A stretch of 64,000 nucleotides of DNA from Rhodocyclaceae bacterium. Its GTDB lineage: Bacteria; Pseudomonadota; Gammaproteobacteria; Burkholderiales; Rhodocyclaceae. Below, one piece after another: positions 16,696 to 26,500 of this stretch (position 1 is the first letter of the stretch; the number at the start of each line of letters is the position of its first letter). Under the pieces are notes generated by a model that saw only the letters and a list, made by a program, of their open reading frames with translations, ran no database searches and was not told where the DNA came from. Position numbers and translations under genes: made by a program. The stretch is taken from assembly GCA_016721505.1 (NCBI GenBank), contig JADKHX010000001.1, positions 248,001 to 312,000 of the forward strand, in the 5' to 3' direction.

Positions 16696-18432
16696 TCAAT
16701 TCACCGAACTGGCAATCCCCGGATTCCCCGCCACACCTTTGATCACTGGCAAATTCAGCTGACGCGCTTTCACGGTCTTGAGCGATTTCAAATAGCGTGA
16801 CATCAAATCCCAAATCGGTTCGCCGCCGACATCGCGCGCGGCTTCGGCCACTGGCGCCCAACCGGCAACTTTGTAAATTTTCTCTGCCTCGATCGCTTTG
16901 CCGCGCAGATTCATCGCCGAAATACGTTGGCCCGCTACCGCGTTCGGATCGATGCTGTATTGCAGGCCACCAACGCGCACCATGTCGCCGCCTTGTTGGT
17001 AGTAGGGGTCGGGGTTAAATAAGTTGTCGGCCACATCTTCCAGGATGGTTTTGATGGTTGTGCCGCTCATGTTGGTGACGGTCGTCCACGGATAGCTAAT
17101 CGCCGTTTGATCGAGCAAATGCTCCAGCGTAATTGCTTGCCCGGGCAACAACGAGGTGCCCCAGCGAAAGCCCGGCGAGAACGCCATTTCAGCATTTTTC
17201 TCGGCCATCAAACCGTCGAGAATCAACTGATCAAAACTGCCATTGAAGTTACCGCGTCGATACAACAAGCACTCAGTCACCGCGAGTTTTTCGGTCAGCT
17301 TGGTTTCAAATGGTGCGCGGATCTTTTTAATTAATGTCGACATCGCTGTGTCGGCCGGCAGCAGGTTGGCGAAGATCGGCATCAGTTTGTAACGCACATC
17401 AGTCACTGTGTTGCCTTTGACTTCGAGGTCGAGCACGGCCAAATATTTTCCGTTCGAGCCGGCATTGGTCACCAACGTTATGCCACCAGTATTTTTTACT
17501 TTTATCGGCGCAGGCACGCCATCGTGCGTATGCCCGCCGAGTATCACGTCTATGCCCGTAACGCGCGAGGCCAGTTTCAAATCCACATCCATGCCATTGT
17601 GCGAAAGCAATACCACCGCTTGTGCACCTTTGGCGCGCACTTCATTGACGCGCTTTTGCATGGATTCTTCTTGAATTCCGAAGGTCCAGTTGGGCACCAG
17701 ATAGCGCGGATTGGCAACTGGCGTATAGGGAAAAGCCTGGCCGATGATGGCTACCTGAACACCGTTCATTACGCGCATCGTATAGGGTTCAAACACCGCG
17801 TCGCCGAAATCGGCAGTGACAATGTTTTGCGCGAGGAAGGTAATTTTGTCTTTGAAATCGTTCTCAATGATCTGCTTAACACGCGCCTCGCCCAGCGTCA
17901 TTTCCCAGTGCGCCGTCATCACATCAACGCCAAGCAGCAAGGCGGCATCAGCCATATCTTGCCCTTGTGACCACAGCGCTGTACCTGATCCTTGCCACGT
18001 ATCACCGCCGTCAAGTAGCAAGGCGCCAGGGCGATTGGCTTTAAGTTGGCGCACCAAGGTCGCCATGTGGGCGAAGCCGCCCACCTTGCCGTATTGTCGG
18101 GCGGCAGCTTCGAAATTCAGGTGGGTAAACGCATACGCTTCGCGACTACCGGGCGCGATACCAAACGCTCTGAGTAAGGCTTCGCCGACCAAGTGTGGCG
18201 CTTTGGCGGCTTGCGCGCCGATGCCAAGATTGACATTTGGTTCGCGAAAAAAAATCGGTAGAAGTTGTGCGTGGCAATCAGTGAAGTGCAACAAATGCAC
18301 GTTGCCGAACTTCGGTAAATCATAAAAATTCTTGGCAGCGATTTGTGCCGCACTAGCCTCGCCGTGCAGTGCCATGCCGCCGGCGGAGGCCACCGCAAGT
18401 AAATGCAAAAACTCGCGGCGGTTCATGCTCAT
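16696..18432 (-). CDS. soxB: Thiosulfohydrolase SoxB
   Basis: A 578-residue periplasmic dimanganese enzyme of the 5'-nucleotidase family that hydrolyses the terminal sulfonate from the SoxYZ-bound cysteine. MNRREFLHLLAVASAGG is a Tat signal. Metal-binding motifs are HFTDCHAQLLP, LDGGDTWQGSG, LLSHNGMDVD and GGHTHDG; the C-terminal nucleotidase-like domain follows. The length is normal for SoxB. An alternative ATG at 18426 is six bases downstream. soxX lies 9 bp upstream. Confidence 0.96.
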   Translation of the reverse strand: MSMNRREFLHLLAVASAGGMALHGEASAAQIAAKNFYDLPKFGNVHLLHFTDCHAQLLPIFFREPNVNLGIGAQAAKAPHLVGEALLRAFGIAPGSREAYAFTHLNFEAAARQYGKVGGFAHMATLVRQLKANRPGALLLDGGDTWQGSGTALWSQGQDMADAALLLGVDVMTAHWEMTLGEARVKQIIENDFKDKITFLAQNIVTADFGDAVFEPYTMRVMNGVQVAIIGQAFPYTPVANPRYLVPNWTFGIQEESMQKRVNEVRAKGAQAVVLLSHNGMDVDLKLASRVTGIDVILGGHTHDGVPAPIKVKNTGGITLVTNAGSNGKYLAVLDLEVKGNTVTDVRYKLMPIFANLLPADTAMSTLIKKIRAPFETKLTEKLAVTECLLYRRGNFNGSFDQLILDGLMAEKNAEMAFSPGFRWGTSLLPGQAITLEHLLDQTAISYPWTTVTNMSGTTIKTILEDVADNLFNPDPYYQQGGDMVRVGGLQYSIDPNAVAGQRISAMNLRGKAIEAEKIYKVAGWAPVAEAARDVGGEPIWDLMSRYLKSLKTVKARQLNLPVIKGVAGNPGIASSVN

Positions 18433-18441
18433 GGTGGTGCT

Positions 18442-19074
18442 CTACTGGTTTACCGGCGATGCCGGATCCAACAACAAAGCCATCACATCCTTCATTTGTT
18501 TTTCAGTCAACAAATTGAAATGCCCGATACGTGGCATTGCGCTGCACGCGTTGTAGGCTTTGGCGTTGTACATCTTGCCCCAGGTGTACTCGACCACTGC
18601 GGCTGAATTGCCGCGCGTTTTGCCATAGCCGAGCAGTGAAGGACCGATGGTGCCGTGAGAGACCTCGGCTTTGGAAATTTGATGGCAGTTATAACAACCA
18701 CCGCCATTCACAGCACTGGATTTGTCAGTCCAAGTGGCGCCACGACCACTTTGCGCGACTTTTTCGCCCTCTTTCCAATCACCCAGATACACGCCATCAT
18801 ATGGCGGCAGAATAGTTTCCATATTGGCTGCCTCTATCGCTGCTCGCTGTTTTGCGCCAGCTTTGCCGGTGGCCATTTTCGGATCAGAACACAGCGCTTG
18901 CGTTTCGTCTTGCGTAATTGAGGCGACAGAGATTATTCCTTCGTCGCGAAAACTTGCGACGATGGCTTTATCCATTGCTGCTTGCGCTTTTGCCGTCTGC
19001 GCGTAGCCAGAAATACTTGCCAAACCAAGCGCACAGAGTACGGAAGCGCGAAAAATTAGCTGAGATGTTTTCAT
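18442..19074 (-). CDS. soxX: Sulfur-oxidation cytochrome c subunit SoxX
   Basis: This 210-residue secreted monohaem cytochrome pairs with SoxA in the L-cysteine S-thiosulfotransferase that loads thiosulfate on SoxYZ. It has a signal peptide to about residue 25, GGCYNCHQ haem motif near residue 128, GTIGPSLLGYG and a distal Met in ACSAMPRIGHF. The N-terminal extension of about 100 residues before the haem is typical of longer SoxX proteins. soxA ends 19 bp upstream. Confidence 0.94.
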   Translation of the reverse strand: MKTSQLIFRASVLCALGLASISGYAQTAKAQAAMDKAIVASFRDEGIISVASITQDETQALCSDPKMATGKAGAKQRAAIEAANMETILPPYDGVYLGDWKEGEKVAQSGRGATWTDKSSAVNGGGCYNCHQISKAEVSHGTIGPSLLGYGKTRGNSAAVVEYTWGKMYNAKAYNACSAMPRIGHFNLLTEKQMKDVMALLLDPASPVNQ

Positions 19075-19093
19075 GATTTTTGTCTCCCGTTCC

Positions 19094-19918
19094 TTAGCGC
19101 TTCAAACCGGGCGTATGCATCACGCCACCTTTGGCGTTCGCCGCCAAATAAGTCGATAGGGCAATCGTCACGTCAGAGACGTAATTCGGATACGGAAAAC
19201 GTTGCTGACGATAGCAATCATTCAAGCGACGCTGCATGGTCCAAAACTCTCCACTGGAGACGCGATAGGCCGGCCAATAGCCCCAGCCCAAGGCCGCGCC
19301 TTTGGCCGAGGTTAGATCGGGCAAATCCTGCAAGCGGATACGCTTGCTGGCATCGTCATGACACGAGGCGCAGGAAAAATCCATCGCGCCGCCACGGTAA
19401 TAGAAAGCGCGCTTACCGAGCGCATACATTTCCTTTTCTTTCGGATGTTTCATCGGCGCGTTGATTTTCATGTCGCGCGAACTGGTCACCACGTAAGCGA
19501 CAACCGCCTCGACAGCTTTCTTGGCACCTTTACCAAATGGCGCATCAACGATTTCTTTCGGGTCTATGCCTTGCAGCACTTCCATGCAAGTCATCAAACG
19601 CGATTCCAAATCCTGCACTCGGTTGGTGTCCTTGAAGTATCGCGGCAACTGCGCGGCAGCGCCTTTAACCACCCCGGCACCGAGACCCAAATCACATTTT
19701 TCCAGCGTCGCGTTTTTGGAGCCGGCGGCTTTCTTCCACAACTGCTCGCCTTCAGCTTCGTAAAGCTCGGCGGGATTTCCATCGGCAATCATCTCGCGAT
19801 ATTTTGCGATGCCGTCGCTGGCTGTCGGTGCATTTTGCGCACCGACCGAAGTGACTAAAAAACACAGTCCCAAACCCAGCGTCGCACTGACACCACCACT
19901 CATTATTTTTTTCATCAT
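19094..19918 (-). CDS. soxA: Sulfur-oxidation cytochrome c subunit SoxA, single-haem type
   Basis: The 274-residue protein carries only one haem motif, CASCHDDAS. Where diheme SoxA proteins have their first CxxCH there is a pair of single cysteines (EKCDLG and LMTCME) that probably form a disulfide. The catalytic Cys that becomes a persulfide haem ligand is in RLNDCYRQQRFPYP. ATG 19918 is preceded by GGAGGA at ideal distance, so the longer frame to 19978 is rejected. It is secreted by the signal peptide MKKIMSGGVSATLGLGLCF. Confidence 0.94.
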   Translation of the reverse strand: MMKKIMSGGVSATLGLGLCFLVTSVGAQNAPTASDGIAKYREMIADGNPAELYEAEGEQLWKKAAGSKNATLEKCDLGLGAGVVKGAAAQLPRYFKDTNRVQDLESRLMTCMEVLQGIDPKEIVDAPFGKGAKKAVEAVVAYVVTSSRDMKINAPMKHPKEKEMYALGKRAFYYRGGAMDFSCASCHDDASKRIRLQDLPDLTSAKGAALGWGYWPAYRVSSGEFWTMQRRLNDCYRQQRFPYPNYVSDVTIALSTYLAANAKGGVMHTPGLKR

Positions 19919-19958
19919 CGCTCCTCCTTTTTGCTGCGATTTCGGATCGCTATTTTGC

Positions 19959-20270
19959 CTAGGCAATCGCCACTTCATCAGTTCGCGTGTCGGCGCGATT
20001 GTCGACCCATGTAACGGAAAGTTTGTCGCCTTTGGCCGCGCCTTTGAATTTGAAATTCAAGAAGGGATCTTTGGATACCGCTGGTCCGAACTGCGCTGCG
20101 AAAACTTCCTTGTCTTTAACTTTGGCGACCACCGTATTGATATGCCAGGCAGGTATTACTTTGCCCGTCGCGTCTTTGCGCTGGCCGGATTCCATATCGT
20201 GCTTCATCAGAATTTTGACTTCAGTAACGCCACCATTTTCGGTTGCGCGAATACGCATCGGATCACCCAT
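19959..20270 (-). CDS. soxZ: Sulfur carrier complex subunit SoxZ
   Basis: A 103-residue protein with no export signal, as usual; it is carried to the periplasm by SoxY. It opens MGDPMRIRATENGGVTEVKILMKHDMESG, followed by KVIPAWHINTV and a beta-sandwich core, all standard for SoxZ. AAGGA precedes the ATG. It binds SoxY to form the carrier on which sulfur intermediates are processed. Confidence 0.96.
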   Translation of the reverse strand: MGDPMRIRATENGGVTEVKILMKHDMESGQRKDATGKVIPAWHINTVVAKVKDKEVFAAQFGPAVSKDPFLNFKFKGAAKGDKLSVTWVDNRADTRTDEVAIA

Positions 20271-20314
20271 GATGATTTCCTTTTAATGTGTTGTCGGTAT
20301 TTGTTTTGAACGGA

Positions 20315-20767
20315 TTAGCCGCCGCAGCCGCCGAGCGTTACCTTGACTTCCTTGCTGGCCACAAACCATTTGCCATCGGCCTTCACCAGCGCCAATACGT
20401 TAGAGGTCTGCCCCATCTTTACACGCGTTGTGACAAACGGTTCCGCGCCAGCGGGAAGCGAAAAATGTGCAGCCAGCGCGTTGGGGTTCTTCTCCACCAC
20501 GATAGCAATTTCGGTAGCTTTCAGCGTCGTCGTTACACCGACTGGAACCACCGCACCGTTCTCGGCAATGTCTGGCGCGTTCAATGAAACGTCGCCAGAT
20601 TTCTCGGCCGAGCTGCCACCCATAGCTTTGAGCACATCGTCCAAATTTTTTCCATCGAAGGCCGCCTTGTTCCACTCGGCTGCCTGCGCCTGCGAAATCA
20701 ATCCTGTGGATGCCATTAGTCCAATCACTGCCATCAGGCGCAGTGCTTCACGTCGTTTCGGATTCAT
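20315..20767 (-). CDS. soxY: Sulfur carrier protein SoxY
   Basis: A 150-residue Tat-exported protein (NPKRREALRLMAVIGLMA at the start) ending in the swinging-arm motif GGCGG, whose Cys covalently holds the thiosulfate-derived sulfur. The mature part is the expected Ig-like fold. ATG 20767 follows AAAGGAGC. It sits between soxD and soxZ, with 44 bp to soxZ. Confidence 0.96.
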   Translation of the reverse strand: MNPKRREALRLMAVIGLMASTGLISQAQAAEWNKAAFDGKNLDDVLKAMGGSSAEKSGDVSLNAPDIAENGAVVPVGVTTTLKATEIAIVVEKNPNALAAHFSLPAGAEPFVTTRVKMGQTSNVLALVKADGKWFVASKEVKVTLGGCGG

Positions 20768-20778
20768 AGATGCTCCTT

Positions 20779-21876
20779 TCAAAATTTGCCTTCAAGTATC
20801 CAACTCACCAGACTAGCAATGTCACTTGCCTCAATTGTGGCATGAGGCGGCATAGGAATGTTGCCCCATGCGCCCGCGCCTCCCAGCTTTATTTTTTGTT
20901 CCAGCACAGCATTCACTTCCGGCTTCCCTTTATAGCGTTTCGCAACCTCGCGAAACGACGGCCCGACAAGTTTGTTGGTCAAGCCGTGGCAAGCTGCACA
21001 GTGATGCTTGGCGTACAAGATCTTGCCAGTTGGTGCTGGCGACACGCTGTCATCCGACACCACCACCGAGGATGGTTGGCCTTGTGCTACCGACCGGCTA
21101 GCCGAGAGCGCCGCCAATGGAGCGACGGTTGTATTTACGCCACGGAAGGGTCCCCAACCCCGGTTTTGCTCAGCCAGGTTATTGTGTGCATTGCGCGCGT
21201 AGTCAGGCAGGCGCGAACCAATCTGCACAAATTCCGCACAGTCCTTCATACAGGCTGTCCCATGCACATCCGGCTTGCCGCGCATGTTGGCCAAACCATG
21301 CGACTTGGTCATCCCAAAGCGGTTTGGCATTCGCGCTTGGACGCTGGCCATGGTCTTATCTGAAAGCACAAAATCGTCCGGCACAACCTCAGCCATATTC
21401 AAAAGGTGGGCGAGCACTGCATAGGTTTCATTGACGGTCAATGAGCGCGGTTCATTCCACGGCATGGCGCGGTAGATGTAATCAAATAGCGATGAAAGGG
21501 TCGCCACCTTCATCATGGTGGTGCGCTGCGGCTGCTTTGGATCGGTCAGTGAAGCAACACGGCCACGCTCGATATCCTGCTTGGTTGTTCCACCCACAAT
21601 CGGCGTAAAGATTTCATTGGATTCACCAAAAGTGCCGTGGCAATTTGCGCAGCGCGCATCCCAGATTTCCTGTCCCTTGGCGACGCTGCCCGAACCGGCT
21701 GGCAATCCCTTGAAGTCGGGCCGGACATCAATATCCCACGCGGCAACCTCGGCAACGGTCGCCGGGCGCCCTAACCCTGGGAACTTGTCTGCTGCGTTGC
21801 TGGTGAGCGGAAACCAGCACACCAACATCGACAGCGCAAACAACAGCCGGCGTAGGCGCTTACCCCACCTGAACAT
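20779..21876 (-). CDS. soxD: Diheme cytochrome c SoxD
   Basis: The 365-residue electron-accepting subunit of sulfane dehydrogenase SoxCD. It has a signal peptide, a first haem CANCHGTFGE near residue 76, and a second haem CAACHGLTNKLVG near residue 290, with the RAMPWNEPRSL segment typical of SoxD. The linker before the second haem contains SVSPAPTGK, encoded by a dispersed repeat copy (21025-21051). The start overlaps the soxC end by 17 bases. Presence of SoxCD means thiosulfate can be taken fully to sulfate without sulfur globules. Confidence 0.94.
   Translation of the reverse strand: MFRWGKRLRRLLFALSMLVCWFPLTSNAADKFPGLGRPATVAEVAAWDIDVRPDFKGLPAGSGSVAKGQEIWDARCANCHGTFGESNEIFTPIVGGTTKQDIERGRVASLTDPKQPQRTTMMKVATLSSLFDYIYRAMPWNEPRSLTVNETYAVLAHLLNMAEVVPDDFVLSDKTMASVQARMPNRFGMTKSHGLANMRGKPDVHGTACMKDCAEFVQIGSRLPDYARNAHNNLAEQNRGWGPFRGVNTTVAPLAALSASRSVAQGQPSSVVVSDDSVSPAPTGKILYAKHHCAACHGLTNKLVGPSFREVAKRYKGKPEVNAVLEQKIKLGGAGAWGNIPMPPHATIEASDIASLVSWILEGKF
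21025..21051 (+). repeat. Dispersed repeat copy inside soxD
   Basis: Plus strand GCCAGTTGGTGCTGGC followed by GACACGCTGTC. Read on the coding strand as DSVSPAPTG, in the linker between the two haem domains. Confidence 0.8.
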
Positions 21877-23200
21877 TGCTGACCTCGCCGTTGGTCCCGA
21901 CTTGCCACGATTGAATGGCGTTGTTGTGATAAATCGAGCGCGAACCGCGGACTGCTCTCAAGGTGCGAATCGGCGGTTGCACATAGCCGGTGCTATCAAT
22001 CGCGCGCGATTGCAAAATGGCAGGCGATCCATCCCACACCCAATCGATATTGAAGCGGGTGACAGCTTTGTTCAGAATCGGACTTTCGAGCCGTGCCGTG
22101 CGCCATTGGTTGCCACCGTCAAACGAGACATCAACGCGCTTGATCTTGCCGCGCCCCGACCAAGCCATACCGCTGACGTTATAAAACCCGGTGGCGTGCA
22201 ATTGCTGGCCGCCCGACGGCGTGGTGATCACTGACTTGCATTCTTGAATCGAGGTGTACTGGCGGTGCAATCCGTCGGGCATTAAATCAATGTAATGCAC
22301 CGCTTCGTCTTTTGACGCGTAAGGCATGTCGCCGACTTCAATCCGGCGCAACCACTTAACCCAACTCACGCCCTGCACGCCCGGCACCACCAGGCGCAAT
22401 GGATAGCCATTCTCCGGGCGCAACATTTCCCCATTCATTGCCCATGCCACGAATACGTCGTCGAGCGCGTTCTCCATCGGGATGGTGCGCGTCATGCCGG
22501 AACCGTCGCCACCTTCTGCTAATACATATTTACCCTTTTTCAAATCTGCACCGCATTCATCCAACAGGATCGAAAGCGGCACTCCGGTGAATTCACAACA
22601 CGACAACATGCCGTGGGTGTACTGGACGGTCGGCACTGCCACATTGCCCCATTCCAGTCCCGTATTCGCGCCGCACTCGATGAAATGAATGCGGGACACG
22701 GATGGCAGGCGCAACAAATCATCCATGGTGAAAATTTTCGGCTGCTTGACCAAGCCGTTAATCATCAAGCGATGCTGCGCCGGATCAATATCAACCCAGC
22801 CTTGATGATGGCGCTCGAAATGCAAACCACTGGGTGTGATGATGCCGAACAATCCCTGCAAAGGTGTAAACGCCACCGACGCAGCAGAAACACGGGTTAA
22901 ACCGGGCGATTCGCGCCGTTGTAAGTTGGCCTCGAATGTCGACGGCACGCCGTAAGGCGTCGCTGCGACTGGCTTGCCCAGAGCGGTTTGCCACGGCTGT
23001 TTTTCAAGAATTGCAGCCTCACCCTCGGCAGCTTTGGCACGGCCGCTAAGCACCGCTCCACCGAGCAACGCGGCAGCGAAACTCGATCGCAGGAAGATCC
23101 GTCTACTGTCATCGATCCCGTGCGCGGTCACTGCTGAAATCAGATCAGCGGGAACAAAGTTCTCAGGCGCAGCGCTTATGCGGGGAGTGTTATGGATCAT
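21860..23200 (-). CDS. soxC: Sulfane dehydrogenase molybdenum subunit SoxC
   Basis: A 446-residue molybdopterin enzyme of the sulfite oxidase family. SRRIFLRSSFAAALLGG is a Tat signal at residues 32-48. The molybdenum-binding Cys lies in IHFIECGANTG, with GVQGVSWVKWLRRIEVGD and the dimerisation domain containing VDVSFDGGNQWRTA. FIECGANTG, as opposed to forms seen in SorA, fits SoxC. It is the first gene of the sox run and faces a PAS-GGDEF-EAL gene across a 364-bp divergent gap. Confidence 0.95.
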   Translation of the reverse strand: MIHNTPRISAAPENFVPADLISAVTAHGIDDSRRIFLRSSFAAALLGGAVLSGRAKAAEGEAAILEKQPWQTALGKPVAATPYGVPSTFEANLQRRESPGLTRVSAASVAFTPLQGLFGIITPSGLHFERHHQGWVDIDPAQHRLMINGLVKQPKIFTMDDLLRLPSVSRIHFIECGANTGLEWGNVAVPTVQYTHGMLSCCEFTGVPLSILLDECGADLKKGKYVLAEGGDGSGMTRTIPMENALDDVFVAWAMNGEMLRPENGYPLRLVVPGVQGVSWVKWLRRIEVGDMPYASKDEAVHYIDLMPDGLHRQYTSIQECKSVITTPSGGQQLHATGFYNVSGMAWSGRGKIKRVDVSFDGGNQWRTARLESPILNKAVTRFNIDWVWDGSPAILQSRAIDSTGYVQPPIRTLRAVRGSRSIYHNNAIQSWQVGTNGEVSNVQVG

Positions 23201-23564
23201 GCTTTGGTTACCGACAGAATTTGCTAGCGCAATGTATTTTTAATTGCAGTTACGGCAACAACAATTCCTCATGTTTCGCATCACGTCCAATCTTGTTCTT
23301 GCGGACACTGGCTCTAGATTAGCAGAGCAAAGGCAACAATGCCATGCGGGAAATCCACCAAAATTGAACCGCCTGGTTTGCCCGAAACCGCATCGAGTTT
23401 CAGTCAACCCTCGCAAGAATTGGGGATAACATCGTCAGCATAGGCCTGGCTCGAATAATCATCTTGCAGACTATGCTTGAACGAAACCTTACATTGAAAT
23501 TGAAATCCAATCGTCGTTAGTCAATTTCGCTAAGATTGGGCACACCGGTACTCGGATCTGACAC
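23201..23564. other. Divergent intergenic region between soxC and the PAS-GGDEF-EAL gene
   Basis: No open reading frame or known RNA was recognised in these 364 bases. It must hold the promoters for the sox run (minus strand) and for the signalling gene (plus strand). No clear operator was found by eye, and no soxR-type regulator gene is in the window. Confidence 0.6.
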
Positions 23565-26500
23565 ATGGCAGAAACATCATCACAGGAACACTCGGTCGAG
23601 ACTAGGCTTTTGTACGCGGCTTACAGCCGCAAGCCAATAAATATTTTCTTGGTCGTCGTTAGCACGTTTGTGGTCGGTGGAGTCTTGTGGCCGGTGTTCC
23701 CGGCAACAGTGGTCAGCACTTGGATTATTGCCTTATTGTTATGCCAAGTCCTCGGCGGTATTGAAGTAATCGCCTTCAGGCGCGCCAAGCCCGGACCTGC
23801 CGATATCCTCATTTGGCAACGCCTGTTTTTCGCGCAGTCGGCGACCACTGGTGCTGCCTGGGCGGTAGGTCCGACCTTGCTGATCGGCCAAAACATGGGC
23901 GCCGAATCAGCGTTTTTTGTTGGCACCTTGATGAGCGTCGCGGTGGTCGCCATGATTTCTGTCGCCGAGCAGCGTAGTGCGATGATCGCCATGATCAGTT
24001 CGGTATTTCTGCCGCCGATGATTGCATTTCTGTTGACCGGTGGTGCCGTCGAACAAAGAATTGCGCTGGTGCTTTTTTGCGGTATGAGTGCGGCAATTAC
24101 CGTTGGCGTCTTCTTCAATCATGCCATGCGAAAGTTGGTCGAAGCCCAGATGCGCACTGATTTCATGCTTGACACCGCACTTGGTGCTGTCATTGGAATG
24201 AATGCTCAGGGAAAAATTAATCGCTGGAGCCATCATGCCGAAGTAGTGTTTGGATGGAGTCACGATGAGGCGATCGGGCGAGCTTTCGCTGAAACGGTTA
24301 TCCCGCAACAAAGAGTCGGTGCCGATGGACGTCGCGTCGGCCAGTTGCTGCTCGATGGTGATGAACAAATCCTGAATCGCAAACTCGAACTGATTGCGAC
24401 GCGAAAGGACGGAACCGAGTTTCCGATTGAGTTGGTGCTTACGGCGCACAAGATTGCCAATGAATTTGAATTCACCATCTTCATCGCCGACATAACTGAG
24501 CGCAAGCAAGCCACTGCAGCCACGCAAGAGAGCGAACAGAGATTCCGCACGCTCATGGAGTGTGTGCCAGAAGCTGTTGCTGTTCATCGTGACGGGCGCG
24601 TGCTTTACGTCAATGATGCGGCAATCCGGTTACTCGGTGCCCGCGTAGCCGATGACATTGTTGGCCACTCGATTTTGGATCGGGTGCATCCGGATTTTCG
24701 CGCAATCGTCGCAGCACGCATGGCAGCGGCGACAGAGCCCGGCGCGGTTACACCGCTGCTCGAGGAAAAATTATTGCGACTCGATGGAATAACCGTCGAT
24801 ACAGAAATCCAGGGCATCCGTATCGTCTATGACGGTCAATCGGCAACCCTAGTCACGGTTCGCGATATCACGGTACGCAAACAAGCGCAGGAACGTTTGC
24901 TGGCAGCAAACCAAGCCCTTGCACTGGCATTCGATCAGGCACCGCTGGGCGTGATCGACTGGGATCTGGAGCGTCGTGTCCTGCGTTGGAATCCCGCAGC
25001 CGAAACGATCTTCGGCTATACCGCCGCCGAAGCAATCGGCCGACCGGCCATGTTCATTGTTCCAAAAAGCGCTCAGGCGGCAATTGCGGCACTCGGCACT
25101 GCGCTATTGTCCGGACAAGGAGGTGGTCGCAGTAGCAACGAGAACGTTCGGCAGGATGGACAAATAATTCAATGTGAGTGGTACAACGCGGCACTGCGCG
25201 ATATGAATGGCGTCGTCGTTGGTGCGACCTCTTTGGTGGCGGACATTACCGCTCGAAAAAAGGCCGAGGACGAAATACAAAGTCTGGCGTTTCATGATTC
25301 GCTGACCCAACTACCCAACCGCAGGTTGCTACTTGATCGACTCAAACATGCGGTTGCATCGAGCACCCGTAGCGAACGATATACCGCCTTGATGTTTATC
25401 GATCTCGATAAATTTAAGGCGCTCAACGACCATCATGGCCATGATGTCGGCGACCTTTTGCTTAAGGAAGTTGCGCAACGATTGAATTCATGCGTTCGCG
25501 ATGTCGATACCGTGGCGCGCCTGGGTGGCGACGAATTTATTGTCATGCTCGAGGCGCTCAGTGAAAAGCTCGACGAGGCTGGTGCTCAAGCGGAAGTAAT
25601 CGGGCGAAAGATTTTGGCAGCGCTAAGCGCCCCTTACGAGCTCGACGGCAACAATCATCGCAGCTCGTCGAGTATCGGCGTCACCCTGTTCAAAAATTTT
25701 GACGGCTCGGCAGATGATCTGCTCAAACGCGCGGATCTCGCGATGTATCAGGCGAAAGCTGCCGGGCGCAATACTTTGAGTTTCTTTGATCCCGGGTTGC
25801 AAGCGGAACTGACACACCGCCTGACACTGGAGACGGAGTTACGCGATGCGATGCAGAAAGAAGAATTTCTCGTCTACTACCAAGCGCAAGTGATCGACGA
25901 CAGTCGTTTGTCAGGCGTCGAGGCCTTGGTGCGTTGGAATCATCCTCACCGCGGAATTGTCGCTCCCTTAGATTTCATTACCGTTGCCGAAGAAACCGGC
26001 GTCATTCTGCCTTTGGGTCGCTGGGTTTTGCGCACCGCTTGCGCACAATTGGCGGCATGGTCAACCCGCGCGGAAATGGCTCACCTGACGATTTCGGTAA
26101 ACGTCAGCGCCAGCCAGTTGCGGCTCCCGCTTTTCGTCGAAGAAGTGCTAACGACACTGCAAGAAAGTGGTGCCAATCCGCAACGACTCAAGCTGGAGTT
26201 GACGGAAAGCCAATTGGTTTATGACATGGAAGATGTCGTCGCCAAAATGGCTCGCCTGAAAGCGGCTGGCGTTGGTTTGTCGCTCGACGATTTTGGCACC
26301 GGTTATTCCTCACTGTCTTATCTCAAACGCCTGCCACTCGACGAACTCAAGATCGATCAGGGATTTATCAGACACATACTCGATGACGCGATTGATGCGG
26401 CGATCTCAAGCATGGTCGTCACGCTGGCCAAGAGCATGGGATTAGGTGTGATTGCAGAAGGTGTAGAAACCGAAGCACAGCGTCAGTATTTAGCCGCGCA

